A stretch of 64,000 nucleotides of DNA from Trifolium pratense (Eukaryota > Streptophyta > Magnoliopsida > Fabales > Fabaceae): positions 49,464,409-49,528,408 of the forward strand of contig NC_060065.1 of the NCBI RefSeq assembly GCF_020283565.1, written 5' to 3'. Below the pieces are notes generated by a model. That model searched no databases and was not told where the DNA came from. It worked only from the letters and a program-made list of their open reading frames with translations. Positions 25,513-37,143 of the stretch are shown piece after piece. Made by a program: the position numbers and the translations under genes. Each line of letters starts with the position of its first letter. Positions within the stretch are counted from its first letter, which is position 1.

Positions 25513-27395
25513 TTGCCTTTTATTTTTTACCTTTTTGTTTTTTCACTTCATTTTCTTTTATTTGTTTATATACATTATTAAAAATTCCATATATATATAA
25601 ACGTTATTGAGAGGTGTTACATTTGGTGTTAAACTAGTTGGTGTCATAATATTAGTTAAAAACGGTCTGATCTGATTGAACTCCGATCCGAAAACCTTAA
25701 ACTAATAAACATTTTTAAATTGTGATCAAACTTAATATTATTCCTGGAGTCGCCACTGCTCATATGTGACATACATTATATGTTTTTAAAATAAGCTAAA
25801 TGTGAGGAATCAAAGTTCCTAGACTTACAAATAACTTCAACTAAATCTAAATTAAAATTATTACAATTCAAAATTATAATAAATGAATAATTATCAGAAA
25901 GGAAAATAACTTTACCACCGGTTTAATGCAAAATTTACAAAACATTGAGTATATTTTCGTTTCATTCATTCCGCGGTTTGGCCACCAAGGCATGTTGATT
26001 AGGAAGAAGACAATGGCAGCATTAAATAGGAGTACCCTGGTGGTGCAGTCATTGACAATGAGATACTGAAAACTAGAGAAAATATCTATCTAGTCAAATG
26101 ATCATGCCACCAATCAATGCACAACACATCATGGTATACAAAGCAACAAAACAGTTAAATAACTGTTTTCCTTCCAACCTACTCACAAATGGAGCCATGT
26201 AATTGTGACATGTGTAAAGGATACAGACAAATAACATGTATGTCTCTCTCAAAGTCAGTGACCGAAATGTTATCATAGACGGTTGCGGATCAAACAAAGG
26301 TGTAAAAGATATAAAAATGGATTAACGTATTTAGATTATGTGAAGTCTCTAATTGTATGCAATCTCAATCATGGTTTGTTGATTGTTCGATCTTAATCAT
26401 ATACTTAAAAATTTAAAGATTGGAACTTTACATTTTATAAAATTAAAATATCCTTTTATTATAGTAAAATATGAATCATCCGATTAAGCAATTAAGAAGT
26501 CGTGACTGTACAACTTCACGAAATTAGTTACGGCACAAAATCTAAATCCATAGATTAACACATTAGATAGTAAAATGCGACCGACTATCATTATTCATTA
26601 AGAAAAGTATTTTAAACGTACTTGTTGACATTCTCTTTTTTAAACAGGAGAGTATTTTTTTTGCAAAATTATAGTTGGATTCACAAATGGTCACACAGAC
26701 CATGAAATATGGCAATAGAGCGAGTGCAACATGTTGGAGCCTGAAGAAGATTCAAGATTTGTTGAATATGGATCGAAAGACCAAAATATTAATCATGTGT
26801 TAAGAGAAGTTAATCGATTGTGAATATTCTTATCAATTTAGGTTGTAAAAGTAACACCTCAAAGTTTATCTATAATCTCTCCCCCTTCAACAAGTGGCTT
26901 AAGCTCTTTTTGAGTTTATTTTAGTTGGTACGTAAAAATATTACACTATATATACAAGGGTCAGAGTTTAAACTTTAAACACATGAAATTTAAAAAATTG
27001 TCTCTACACTAGTTAGTAATTTCTCTTATTTGCCAAGGAGAGAAATTGAGAAGAGAAAAGAATAATTGGTGATTCCCATGCCATTTTGCTTTCTCTCCAC
27101 TTTTGGTGAGAAATTGAGGAGAAAGTACAAAGAAGTCATTAATGTATATGACGGGTCTCATATCTACATTAAAATAACTAAATTACATTAAAATAAAAAT
27201 AAAATGTAAGGATATTATAGTCTTTTTAAATATTAAACACATTTCTCTCTCTTTTATTTATCTCTTCTTTCCTTATATCAATCAATATCTCAAATTTACT
27301 CTATTTCTCATATCTTTCTCTCTTCTCACATCACACTCTCTCTCACCTATTACTTTCTTCTCATTTTCTTCTCACAACCTTTCATTCATTTATTT
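25513..27395. other. Intergenic, no gene recognised
   Basis: AT-rich, with pyrimidine-rich sequence at 27230-27390 (many CTCTCT words). A GC-richer patch at 25970-26300 has a short minus-strand frame without recognisable domains. Confidence 0.4.
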
Positions 27396-28014
27396 TAGGG
27401 ATGACAATGGGTAGGGTATGGGTAGGGTACTATAGTACCCATCCTCATACCCGCAGTTTAAAAACTTACCCATACTCATCCCCATATCCGCGTGGGTAAC
27501 AACCTTTGTACCCGTGCTCATACCCTATGGGTACTTAGGTACCCATACTCGTCCCCGTTACCCGCATTTTTGCGAAAAATAAATTGATCAATTATAAAAC
27601 ATCATATCATTTCAATAATAGAATTAAAAAAATTCAAAGATTTTAATGTTGATAAATGAAAATGATAAACAAAATCATTACTAACTTCATGCTAAAATTC
27701 ATATCTTTGTTGACATATTCACATTGTGTTTGTATTATCTTATAAATAAACAATGTTTATTAAAAATGTATAAGAGTTTAATAGATTTTTATTTTTTAAA
27801 ATTGATATACATATATAATTATATAATAATATAAATAAAATGTATACGTGAGTATAGGACGGGGTGGGTACCAAGATACCCGTACCCACACTCATACCCA
27901 CTCATTTTTATGGATAATTACTCATATCCATACCCGTACGCAAATTGTGGATTTTTACCCTACGTGAATATTTTTTGCGGGTATCCATTGGGAAGAGCAA
28001 AATTGCAATCCCTA
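27396..28014. mobile_element. hAT-like non-autonomous element, copy 2, with 8-bp target duplication
   Basis: A 619-bp element with ends TAGGGATGACAAT and (complement) TAGGGATTGCAAT. It is flanked by a perfect 8-bp direct repeat ATTTATTT (27388-27395 and 28015-28022), as expected for hAT insertion. Subterminal regions repeat GGGTA and TACCC words. The centre is AT-rich and non-coding. Its right edge is about 190 bp upstream of the putative TATA box of the ERF gene. Confidence 0.88.
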
Positions 28015-28201
28015 ATTTATTTGAAATAAAATAAGAAAGGGATTGGGTTTGAAGCAAAGACAGAAACGTGTAGGCCCCATTCAGCCAGCCATTGATGAAA
28101 CTTCTACACATTTTCTCCATTTCTTTGCTTCTTCAATCAGGAAAACCAAAACACAATAAAAAATTAAAATTTAACTTTAAACCTTTCCCTTTCAACTTCC
28201 T

Positions 28202-28214
28202 CATATATAAATCA
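28202..28214 (+). promoter_or_regulatory. Putative TATA box of the ERF gene
   Basis: CATATATAAATCA, followed within about 30 bp by pyrimidine-rich leader-like sequence. This would give a long leader (about 450 bases, possibly with an intron) before the ATG at 28691. Positional evidence only. Confidence 0.4.
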
Positions 28215-28690
28215 GTCTCTCAACACATTTTCATTTCTCACAAACAAAATCTCCCTGGCTTTCACCACACAATCAAAATTCTCAGCTCACAAATTCACAC
28301 TGCAATTTTCAATCATCATCAAAGAATAGCATTGATAATCCATTGGATTCTTATTCCGCTCGCTCTCTCCCTTTTGATTTTCTTCTTTTCATTTCAATTA
28401 CATACAAACATTTTTCTGAAATGGGTAGCTTTTTAAATTTAAGTGCTTATAATCTGATTCTGCTTTTTATTTGATTCAGATTTTAAGCTTTTTACAACAA
28501 CCCAGAAGCAAAAATTTGATCTTTCTTTTATAATTTGATCAAATCTTCATCTGGGTCTTTAAATTACTTCATCTTGATTTGAATACTTGAATATCTCTTT
28601 TTTTACATATACCCATTTCAAAAAAAAAAAAATCACTTTTTTGTGCTATTTTTCTTTGTTTTGTGCTTGAGAGAGCGAGCGGAGAAAGTA

Positions 28691-30013
28691 ATGGCTGCAG
28701 CTAAGAACAGTGGAAAATTCAATAAAGATTTTGGTGATGAAACTCACAACAATCGTAACAAGGTTATACAAATTGGTGAAAGCCAAGTTAATTGGGAGAT
28801 TGAAAAAGGAAAAAGTGTTGAATTAAGCTCTTCTCAAAGGTATCATTGGAAGCCCGTTTTTGATGAAGCTTCTATTTCACATAATAGACCTTTCAAGAAA
28901 AGTAAAAGCCCTGAACGTGAAAATCAAAATCAAAATCAATTTTCACCTTTTTCTGTTCCTTCTTCAGCTTCTTCTTCTTCTTCTTCTTCTTCTTCTTCTT
29001 CTTCATCTTCAAGACTTGTTTTTCCTTTTGCTTTTGATAATACTTCACAACAATTTGGTCCCAACAGCAATTTACCTTTTTACCCTTATCCACCACCTAC
29101 ACAAAACCAAAACCAAAACCAGCAACAAATGATATCTTTTGGGTCACAATCACAACAACAACAGAACAATATTGTTTCATATCCACCAATTTTGTCTCAA
29201 CAACAACAGCAGCAACATCATCAACAGCTTCTTCAATATTGGAGTGATGCATTGAATCTAAGTCCAAGAGGAAGAATGTTGATGATGATGAACAATAACA
29301 ATAGGTACTTGGGGCAATATGGTAATAATAATGGACCAATGTTTAGGCCTCAAGTTCAACCTATAAGTACTACAAAACTCTATAGAGGAGTTAGACAAAG
29401 ACATTGGGGAAAATGGGTAGCTGAAATTCGTCTACCTCGAAATAGAACTCGTCTTTGGTTAGGGACATTTGATACCGCCGAAGATGCTGCTTTAGCCTAT
29501 GATCGCGAGGCGTTCAAGTTAAGAGGAGAAAATGCAAGGCTCAATTTTCCTGAACTTTTTCTCAACAAAGATAAAGATAAAGATAAAGAAAAGGAAAAAT
29601 CAGCACCTTCATCACCACCTCCAACATCAACAAATGCAGATTCATCTGTTACTTCTTCGACAAGTAACACCGTGACAAAGCAGCCTGAGCCTCCACCGAT
29701 GCAGACACTTCCAATAGAAGAGTCTAATGAGAATGACTCCGGAATTGGATCAAGTGAAGCTACGGTGAGCGAAGGTGGAGAAGGTGTTTCGCAGTCACAA
29801 GAATTGGTTTGGAGTGAAATGTCAGCATGGTTTAATGCTATTCCGGCGGCTTGGGGTCCAGGCAGTCCTGTTTGGGATGATAATCTTTTTTCACAGTCAC
29901 AAAATCCTTTTTCCAATCTCAACCAACATGAAGAATTCAATGATTTTGATCCTCAGATAGGGTCAGGTTCTTCTTCCATTACGCCTTTCTTTTGGAATCA
30001 TGATCAAACTTGA
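28691..30013 (+). CDS. AP2/ERF transcription factor, DREB A-6 / ERF group I type (ERF053/054-like)
   Basis: A single-exon protein of 440 residues from ATG 28691; the frame is open upstream but has no earlier ATG after the leader. The AP2 DNA-binding domain is at about 230-287: [20 protein letters not shown], then [20 protein letters not shown] and an [14 protein letters not shown] end. The WLG and the RAYD-equivalent ([11 protein letters not shown]) motifs are intact. The N-terminal half is low complexity: a 16-residue Ser run coded by a TCT/TTC repeat (about 28969-29008), Asn-Gln repeats and Gln/His runs. A Lys/Asp/Glu-rich segment and an acidic, Trp-containing C-terminus (likely activation region) follow. 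The family binds DRE/GCC-like promoter elements in the nucleus and often acts in drought, heat or wound responses. Subgroup assignment rests on the AP2 sequence and the architecture; targets are not inferable. Confidence 0.92.
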   Translation: MAAAKNSGKFNKDFGDETHNNRNKVIQIGESQVNWEIEKGKSVELSSSQRYHWKPVFDEASISHNRPFKKSKSPERENQNQNQFSPFSVPSSASSSSSSSSSSSSSSRLVFPFAFDNTSQQFGPNSNLPFYPYPPPTQNQNQNQQQMISFGSQSQQQQNNIVSYPPILSQQQQQQHHQQLLQYWSDALNLSPRGRMLMMMNNNNRYLGQYGNNNGPMFRPQVQPISTTKLYRGVRQRHWGKWVAEIRLPRNRTRLWLGTFDTAEDAALAYDREAFKLRGENARLNFPELFLNKDKDKDKEKEKSAPSSPPPTSTNADSSVTSSTSNTVTKQPEPPPMQTLPIEESNENDSGIGSSEATVSEGGEGVSQSQELVWSEMSAWFNAIPAAWGPGSPVWDDNLFSQSQNPFSNLNQHEEFNDFDPQIGSGSSSITPFFWNHDQT

Positions 30014-30643
30014 GTTTTCTTTTGTCCTTGATCAATTGTTGCTGATATTTTTACCAGACAACTTTTGAATCTTTGGATAATTTTCTTGACCATATTTGAA
30101 GTAATGGATTCATTTCCTTCAATTAGGCTCAATGCATTTTTGAGCCTTTTAGCTTCAAGGTCATACACCTTATAGTCTTGCCTTTGTTTCTTTAACTTTT
30201 TTTTTTTTTACTTAACCCTTTGATTTATTTAGTTGGTATGTTAGTATATGTAGCTTACTTAGCATGACTAGGGAAGAAGGAAACTTTTTTGTGATTTCCT
30301 TCCTTCTTGGTTCCATCTGTTATGAGCTATGTTTTTGAGCTTCAAGGATGGATTTATATATGTATTATTATTGTTGTATTACATAATTTGCAGTTTGTTC
30401 ATTGTGAAGTTTGTTTGTGCATAATGCTTGATGCATCATTTTCTAGTTTGTGTAGTTGTTGAATTAAATATATTGACTCACAGCATATGTTATGGCATAT
30501 TACTATCAGTCTTTGATTATGTTTCTACCTTTACATTTTTCATTGTTTTGTGCAATTAACATGTTTTGTCCAACCAAAGCTTTTTATAAATAAAATAAGA
30601 AAAGAAAATGAGATATTTATAACCGTATATAGCTTCTAATATA
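30014..30643. other. 3' region of the ERF gene and intergenic
   Basis: T-rich sequence, probably the 3' untranslated part over the first 350 bases or so. No other feature seen. Confidence 0.4.
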
Positions 30644-30917
30644 CTCGCTGCGTACCACAATATATGTTACTTTGGGGGAAAATTATGTACCACAATATAT
30701 GTCTATATTACCAATGAAACATTTAGTGCTAATTTTCCTATTACACCCTTAACTATTTATTACTCTCTCTTCTTTCAATTCTTCAATTTATTTCTATACC
30801 ATAAATGAAGGACAATGTAAATCAACTTATAATCTCTCTTTTCCATACAACATTAATTACCTTTCTTAATATGTGTAAAAATGTCAAAGCGACATATATA
30901 TTGTGGTACGGAGGGAG
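30644..30917. mobile_element. Stowaway (Tc1/mariner) MITE
   Basis: The left end CTCGCTGCGTACCACAATAT and the complement of the right end CTCCCTCCGTACCACAATAT are near-identical. TA dinucleotides flank both sides (30642-30643 and 30918-30919). It is 274 bp and non-coding. The CTCCCTCCGT end is diagnostic of Stowaway elements. Confidence 0.9.
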
Positions 30918-30942
30918 TAAGTCAAATGTTCAAATAGTGTAG

Positions 30943-31417
30943 GTATTCAAGGTTTTTATAAGTTTAACGTTTGTAATAAATTGATCTTTTTATTTTTTAA
31001 TTACTAAATCAGTCATTTAACTTTAAAATAGATCACACCGTTATCCTTTTATTGATTATCGAGATGTTTATGTTGCTGTTATCATTCAACAATTGTTATT
31101 GCTATTGGAAACATTTGATTACTACCGACAGCTGCAAGAATAATGTTACTAACACTCCTTTACAAAACATCTACATCAAGTTCAATGAATGATCTACATT
31201 TTAAGAAATTTTGATCACAACCTTCAAGATACATATAGTTTCTCCCGGCTATAGTCCATAAAAGTATTTTTCTAATGGCTATGTAAGCTTACAATGTCAT
31301 GTTACTCAATAAATGACCACATGAGTATTTTTATACGAATGATCATTAAAAAGGACAAGTTTGAAACTTAAAAAACTAAAAGGATCAATTTGTTACAAAC
31401 GTTAAACTTAAAATACT
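30943..31417. mobile_element. MITE with long inverted ends
   Basis: The left arm (AAGTTTAACGTTTGTAA, then AAATTGATC and TTTTAT) pairs with the right arm (complement AAGTTTAACGTTTGTAAC, AAATTGATCC). The arms are about 60 bp, separated by non-coding sequence. It lies 25 bp from the Stowaway element. Superfamily not determined. Confidence 0.65.
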
Positions 31418-32508
31418 CCTAATTGTAACGTATGTGATACCATATATATTGTGTCTATCTCTTCTACTTTTTATCTTCTACATTTTACACATATTTCAAT
31501 AATAAATATGAATTACATTCGACAACAAATTTTTATCATACGAATATTTTTTTTATTTAATTATAATAGTGACCAAAAATAATACTTTAATAAAAAAAAT
31601 TACATAGATTAACTTTTAGCTCGCCTAAGTTTCTCTTCCTCTTGGTTACAAACAAAGATATAAGGACAAAAATTAACACAGCATTTCCGGTTTCCGCATT
31701 AACTAGAGCAACTAATTTTTTATGTTTAAATAATAATTAATTAAAGTGGGTTATATAGGTGGGCCCAATCACCGGCCCATGAGATTAAACAAACATTTCT
31801 TACTTGTGACGGCACGACAATGATAAGTTTTAACAACATTATTAATGATTTTAATCATGCTATCAAACATGATTCCAATGGTAAGCATGTTGAATGAAAC
31901 ATTAAAAAAATTGGTCACAAAATATCTAATAGAAGATGCTATGCTACCTAGTGACGTCCATAGTTAAGCTTTTTTCTTATGGTTTGTATAATCTATAAAC
32001 CAAACCCTATCTTCCAATGTCACATTGATGCAATAGGCTACCATCATCAATCATTTTTCATTTAAAAGCCAAAGCAAATACGAAATTTGCATTGTACTAT
32101 TCTTCTTTCAATCCATATCTTAAGTTTGTGATAAGAAAACGTTTTTTGTACCTTATACATTAATTAATCGAAGTACAATTTTTATGTAAAAATATTGTTT
32201 TAATTTATTTTTTTCCATAGGTTTCTTTCGATTCAAGTAATCTTATTTGAGACATCAACACTAAATGTTTTTTTTCTCTTTTTTCTCTTTATTCAAGTAA
32301 ATCTTATTTAACACTAATTGTTTTAATTCAAGTAACCTTTTTTCTCTTTTTAATAAATTTGAGAGTTAGCTTATTTGTGTGGTGAGTAAAAAATGCAAAC
32401 ATAGTTGGAATGTCTTCATTTTTCTTGTTAGGCTATCTCCTTATGCCTTATAAAAAAAAAGTAGAGTGTCCAAAATTTAAATATTGATTCTTGCATATAT
32501 ATATATAT
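31418..32508. other. Intergenic, no gene recognised
   Basis: AT-rich, with repeated TTCAAGTAA and CTCTTTTT words around 32230-32360 and a TA run (32495-32508) that borders the fold-back element. Confidence 0.45.
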
Positions 32509-34565
32509 GGGGGCTGCTAATTTAGACCCAGTTGGGTCTAAATTAGCAAGGTGCACCTTTTGAGTTGGACAAAAATACCCATTTTTTAATTTTTTGGAAG
32601 AATAGAGCAACAGGGGCATTTCTGTAATTTTCTGCAATTTTACACGGGCCCCCCACTTCTATTTCCCCCCCCCAGACACGTGGCAGCTTCTCATTTGACA
32701 AAAAACGCGCGCGTGCAGCACACGCGCCGACAGGCGCGCGTGGTGGAGAGGAACACGCGGAGAGAGAAAGCCTTTTTAAAAGGCAGGCCACGTGTCACAT
32801 TTTAATTGGCTGCGTTAATTTTTTTTCATTTTATACTTTAAACTCGATTATTTCATCGTAAATTAATTTTTTATTTTTTAATTTTTATACCAAAATTCAT
32901 AATTTTTTTTTCTCTACAAATAGAGACTTGGTTTGTTTGATTTGGACACCGAAAAAAAAACGCAATTTTTCACTACTTTAAACTCGATTATTTCGTCGTA
33001 AATTAATTTTTTATTTTTTATTTTTTATACCAAAATTCATAATTTTTTTTTCTCTACAAATAGAGACTTGGTTCGTTTGATTTGGACACAGAAAAAAAAA
33101 CTCAATTTTTCACTACCTTAATCTCATCAAATAACTAATAATCAACTTACTGAAACCATTTTACCAGCAAAATGGTTTCAGTTTACAACTCTCTGAAACC
33201 ATTCTACCAGATAAATGGTTTCAGAAGCAAACACAATTAATAAATTACTCACTGAAACCATTCTACCAGTAAAATGGTTTCAGAATACAACTATGTGCAA
33301 CCATTCTACAAGGTAAATGGTTTGAGAAGCAAATAACTAATAATCTACTTACTGAAACCATTCTACCAGCAAAATGGTTTCAGATTACAACTCTCTGAAA
33401 CCATTGTACCAGATAAATGGTTTCAGAAGCAAACACAATTAATAAATTACTCACTGAAACCATTCTACCAGTAAAATGGTTTCAGAATACAACTATGTGC
33501 AACCATTCTACAAGCTAAATGGTTTCAGAAGCAAATAACTAATAATCAACTTACTGAAACCATTCTACCAGCAAAATGGTTTCAGATTACAACTCTCTGA
33601 AACCATTGTACCAGATAAATGGTTTCAGAAGCAAACACAATTAATAAATTACTCACTGAAACCATTCTACCAGTAAAATGGTTTCAGAATACAACTATGT
33701 GCAACCATTCTACAAGCTAAATGGTTTCAGAAGCAAATAACTAATAATCAACTTACTGAAACCATTCTACCAGCAAAATGGTTTCAGATTACAACTCTCT
33801 GAAACCATTGTACCAGATAAATGGTTTCAGAAGCAAACATTAGTTTTTAATTATCGTTTTATCTCATTTAAGGTAGTGAAAAATTGCGTTTTTTTTCGGT
33901 GTCCAAATCGAACGAACCAAATCTCTATTTGTAGGAAAAAAAAAATATGAATTTTGGTATAAAAAATAAAAAAAAAAAAATTAATTTACGACGAAATAAT
34001 CGAGTTTAAAGTAGTGAAAAATTGCGTTTTTTTTTTCGGTGTCCAAATCAAACAAACCAAGTCTCTATTTGTAGAGAAAAAAAAATTATGAATTTTGGTA
34101 TAAAAATTAAAAAATAAAAAATTAATTTACGACGAAATAATCGAGTTTAAAGCATAAAATGGAAAAAATCACGCAGACCCATTCATATGCTGACACGTGG
34201 CTGCCTTTTTCAAAAGTAAAATTTTCTCTCTCCAGCTTATAATCTAGTGTGGCGCAGACAAGATGGTAGGATGATCTGGGCTGTCTGATCAATCAGACAG
34301 CCTTAATGAGATCACATCTTGGCTGTCTGATGGAAATCAACGGTCTGTAACCATGGTCCTTCCGTACGCGCGCGACACTGGATCCACGTCTATTAATTTT
34401 TAAGAAGGTGGGGGCGCGTGTCAGTATTTTTTTTTTTATGTAAAATTACAGAAATGCCCCTGTTGCTCTATTCTTTCAAAAATTAAAAGAATGGGTATTT
34501 TGGTCCAATTGAAAAGGTGCACCTTGCTAACTTAGACCTAACTAGGGTCTAAGTTAGAAAACCCC
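32509..34565. mobile_element. Large fold-back transposon with internal hairpin array, copy 1
   Basis: A 2,057-bp element with terminal inverted repeats of at least 120 bp. The left starts GGGGGCTGCTAATTTAGACC; the complement of the right starts GGGGTTTTCTAACTTAGACC; both continue through GCAAGGTGCACCTTTT and CAACAGGGGCATTTCTGTAA. Each terminus itself contains a 30-bp palindrome around TAGACCC-GGGTCTA. Inner arms repeat the word GATTATTTCGTCGTAAATTA in direct and inverted orientation. The centre is a hairpin array (33150-33832). GC-rich unique patches, rich in CGCG, lie just inside both termini. No protein is encoded. TA runs on both sides hide any target duplication. A Mutator-type fold-back element is the likely class (inference). 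Confidence 0.85.
33150..33832. repeat. Minisatellite of palindromes, 202-bp period (copy 1)
   Basis: Starts of the first palindrome recur at 33150, 33352, 33554 and 33756, a constant 202-bp step. Each period has four 31-32 bp units of the form CTGAAACCATT-nnnnn-AATGGTTTCAG. They are separated by spacers of about 11, 27, 12 and 25 bp. About 3.4 periods give 14 hairpin units. The fourth unit is always imperfect (GCAACCATTCTACAAG). Confidence 0.95.
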
Positions 34566-34578
34566 TATATATATATAT

Positions 34579-36715
34579 GGGGGCTGCTAATTTAGACCCA
34601 GTTGGGTCTAAATTAGCAAGGTGCACCTTTTGAGTTGGACAAAAATACCCATTTTTTAATTTTTTGGAAGAATAGAGCAACAGGGGCATTTCTGTAATTT
34701 TATGCAACAGTACACGCGCCCCCACTTCTTTTTCCCCCCCCAGGACACGTGGCAGCTTCTCATTTGACAAAAATCACGCGCGTGCATGACACGCGCCGAC
34801 AGGTGCGCGTGGTGGACAGGATTCCGCGGAGAGAGAAACCTTTTTGAAAAAGGCAGACACGTGTCACGCTATTATTGGGTCTGCGTGATTTTTTTCATTT
34901 TATACTTTAAACTCGATTATTTCGTCGTAAATTAATTTTTTATTTTTTAATTTTTATACCAAAATTCATAATTTTTTTTTCTCTACAAATAGAGACTTGG
35001 TTCGTTTGATTTGGACACCGAAAAAAAAACGCGATTTTTCACTACTTTAAACTCGATTATTTCGTCGTAAATTAATTTTTTATTTTTTATTTTTTATACC
35101 AAAATTCATAATTTTTTTTTCTCTACAAATAGAGACTTGGTTCGTTTGATTTGGACACAGAAAAAAAAACCCAATTTTTCACTACCTTAATCTCATCAAA
35201 TAACTAATAATCAACTTACTGAAACCATTCTACCAGCAAAATGGTTTCAGATTACAACTCTCTGAAACCATTGTACCAGATAAATGGTTTCAGAAGCAAA
35301 CACAATTAATAAATTACTCACTGAAACCATTCTACCAGTAAAATGGTTTCAGAATACAACTATGTGCAACCATTCTACAAGCTAAATGGTTTCAGAAGCA
35401 AATAACTAATAATCAACTTACTGAAACCATTCTACCAGCAAAATGGTTTCAGATTACAACTCTGAAACCATTGTACCAGATAAATGGTTTCAGAAGCAAA
35501 CACAATTAATAAATTACTCACTGAAACCATTCTACCAGTAAAATGGTTTCAGAATACAACTATGTGCAACCATTCTACAAGCTAAATGGTTTCAGAAGCA
35601 AATAACTAATAATCAACTTACTGAAACCATTCTACCAGCAAAATGGTTTCAGATTACAACTCTCTGAAACCATTCTACCAGATAAATGGTTTCAGAAGCA
35701 AACACAATTAATAAATTACTCACTGAAACCATTCTACCAGTAAAATGGTTTCAGAATACAACTATGTGCAACCATTCTACAAGCTAAATGGTTTCAGAAG
35801 CAAATAACTAGTAATCAACTTACTGAAACCATTCTACCAGCAAAATGGTTTCAGATTACAACTCTCTGAAACCATTCTACCATATAAATGGTTTCAGAAG
35901 GATTTCGGTGTCCAAATCAAACGAACCAAGTCTCTATTTGTAGGAAAAAAAAAATTATGAATTTTGGTATAAAAAATAAAAAATAAAAAATTAATTTACG
36001 ACGAAATAATCGAGTTTAAAGTAGTGAAAAATCGCGTTTTTTTTTCGGTGTCCAAATCAAACGAACCAAGTCTCTATTTGTAGAGAAAAAAAAATTATGA
36101 ATTTTGGTATAAAAAATAAAAAATAAAAAATTAATTTACGACGAAATAATCGAGTTTAAAGTAGTGAAAAATCGCGTTTTTTTTTCGGTGTCCAAATCAA
36201 ACGAACCAAGTCTCTATTTGTAGAGAAAAAAAAATTATGAATTTTGGTATAAAAATTAAAAAATAAAAAATTAATTTACGACGAAATAATCGAGTTTAAA
36301 GCATAAAATGGAAAAAAATCAGGCAGACCCAGTCATATGCTGACACGTGGCTGCCTTTTTCAAAAGTAAAATTTTCTCTCTCCAGCTTATAATCTAGTGT
36401 GGCGCAGACATGATGGTAGGATGATCTGGGCTGTCTGATCAATCAGACAGCCTTAATGAGATCACATCTTGGCTGTCTGATGGAAATCAACGGTCTGTAA
36501 CCATGGTCCTTCCGTACGCGCGCGACACTGGATCCACGTCTATTAATTTTTAAGAAGGTGGGGGCGCGTGTCTTTATTTTTTTTTTTATGTAAAATTACA
36601 GAAATGCCCCTGTTGCTCTATTCTTTCAAAAATTAAAAGAATGGGTATTTTGGTCCAACTCAAAAGGTGCACCTTGCTAACTTAGACCTAACTAGGGTCT
36701 AAGTTAGAAAACCCC
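34579..36715. mobile_element. Large fold-back transposon with internal hairpin array, copy 2
   Basis: A 2,137-bp near-duplicate of the neighbour, in the same orientation. It is separated from it by 13 bases of TA repeat (34566-34578), which also occurs outside both. Termini, inner arms, GC-rich patches and the hairpin array all recur. Its right arm carries one additional unit of the inner-arm repeat (around 36006-36130). The right patch contains GGCTGTCTGATCAATCAGAC (a palindrome) and a CGCGCGACACTGGATCCACG word. Non-coding. Confidence 0.85.
35219..35899. repeat. Minisatellite of palindromes, 202-bp period (copy 2)
   Basis: Period starts at 35219, 35421, 35621 and 35823; the one 200-bp step comes from a 2-base deletion (ATTACAACTCTG in place of ATTACAACTCTCTG). 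Again 14 palindromes of the CTGAAACCATT/AATGGTTTCAG type. Confidence 0.95.
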
Positions 36716-36743
36716 ATATATATATATATATAGATAGATAGAT

Positions 36744-37143
36744 AGGGGAGGGATCAAATTACACCACTGTAATATTTGAGTAGTGTTATACCGGTCAATA
36801 ACGCTTTAACGAATACAAGTTTTACAAAATCCACCGTTAGATTGAAAATTTATATCGTATAGATCATTTATGTTAAATTTTATTAAAATCTAAAATCGTT
36901 TGATATGTTATTGAGATTGGTCAAGATTAACGGTATTCAACAAAAACGCATAAACCATTAATGTTGATTTGTCTCAAAAACATATCAACCGATATTAGAT
37001 TTTTGTAAAATTTAAGATAGATGATCTATACGATATAAACTTTCAATCCAACGGTGGATTTTGTAAAATTTGTATTCGTTAAAGCGTTATTGAGCGGTGT
37101 AACATTACTCAAATGTTACACAGGTGTAATTTGATCACTCCTC
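36744..37143. mobile_element. Near-palindromic MITE, about 400 bp
   Basis: The left arm GGGATCAAATTACACC, then CTTTAACGAATACAAGTTTT and ATCGTATAGATCAT, is mirrored on the right (complement GTGATCAAATTACACC, CTTTAACGAATACAAATTTT, ATCGTATAGATCAT). Almost the whole length pairs around a small centre. It is non-coding. It directly abuts a TA/GATA microsatellite that separates it from the fold-back pair. Confidence 0.85.

Noticed and set aside
26094..26297. Minus-strand 67-codon frame with hydrophobic segments
   Set aside because: No recognisable motif, no flanking exons; chance frame or very old remnant.
33150..35899. CRISPR-like array of regular repeats and spacers
   Set aside because: The spacing is regular, but the spacers themselves repeat every 202 bp, no cas genes exist, and the DNA is plant nuclear.
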